Shown here piece after piece: positions 5,131 to 5,199 of a stretch of DNA of 5,199 nucleotides. The notes under the pieces are model-generated. The model was given only the letters and a program-made list of their open reading frames with translations, made no database searches and had not been told where the DNA came from. Source of the stretch: Thermoguttaceae bacterium (GTDB taxonomy: Bacteria; Planctomycetota; Planctomycetia; Pirellulales; Thermoguttaceae). Position 1 is the stretch's first letter; every line of letters starts with the position of its first letter. Position numbers and translations under genes: made by a program. The stretch spans positions 1 through 5,199 of the forward strand of contig JAFTCU010000029.1 of the NCBI GenBank assembly GCA_017454585.1, in the 5' to 3' direction.

Positions 5131-5199
5131 TTAGTGACCGAAAAACAGGGCGGTGAAAAACGATTTTCGCGTGGGCAACGTCCAGCGCACTTCAGCGGC
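5131..5199 (-). CDS. Putative C-terminal end of an unidentified minus-strand gene (partial)
   Basis: Read on the minus strand, the right edge is open for 22 codons, ending in ...WTLPTRKSFFTALFFGH and TAA (complement of 5131-5133). I do not recognise the protein. Coding is supported mainly by context: a REP-like hairpin and then a stem with a T7 tail follow on the same strand, as expected downstream of a gene, and the PEP-CTERM promoter comes only after them. The fragment is too short for composition statistics. The plus strand is also open here from GTG 5134, giving a Lys/Arg/Gly-rich peptide, so the strand is not certain. Confidence 0.4.
   Translation of the reverse strand, partial: AAEVRWTLPTRKSFFTALFFGH

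Noticed and set aside
5081..5134. A 17-codon plus-strand frame starting at ATG 5081
   Set aside because: It lies wholly within the REP-like palindrome, so the open frame is explained by the repeat.

Overview
The window looks like chromosomal DNA from a Planctomycetota bacterium (Pirellulales-like) or a close PVC-group relative. This rests on three things: a PEP-CTERM surface protein, a UDP-glucuronate decarboxylase followed directly by a small protein whose N-terminal Cys/Phe/Gly-Glu pattern I associate with planctomycete hypothetical proteins, and start codons without clear Shine-Dalgarno sequences. The assignment comes from recalled family patterns, not a database search.

Layout, left to right. 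Positions 1-714 (+) are the C-terminal half of a POT/PTR-family proton-coupled peptide transporter. Positions 754-1611 (+) encode an uncharacterised protein with a response-regulator-like N-terminal domain that has lost its phosphorylation residues. Positions 1690-2670 (+) encode a complete UDP-glucuronate decarboxylase (UDP-xylose synthase). Positions 2676-3284 (+) encode a small conserved hypothetical protein that starts at the decarboxylase stop and is probably translationally coupled to it. A 56-bp convergent gap holds heptanucleotide repeats and a perfect hairpin. Positions 3341-4930 (-) encode an exported PEP-CTERM protein built of three discoidin-like modules. Upstream of it lie its likely promoter, a leader hairpin, a terminator and a REP-like palindrome. 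The right edge (5131-5199, -) probably carries the last codons of another minus-strand gene.

The decarboxylase would supply UDP-xylose for polysaccharide or glycoprotein glycosylation. PEP-CTERM/exosortase systems commonly go with exopolysaccharide production, so a cell-surface theme is plausible, but nothing here proves a direct link. The pseudo-receiver protein and the small protein next to the decarboxylase could be regulatory or accessory; that is inference.

The most distinctive non-coding signal is a set of 7-base direct repeats (ATTATGA or its complement, and AACTGAT-like units) in every sizeable intergenic gap. In one place they run into a stop codon and in others they overlap promoter-like hexamers. 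I found no rRNA, tRNA, CRISPR array, insertion sequence or defence system.
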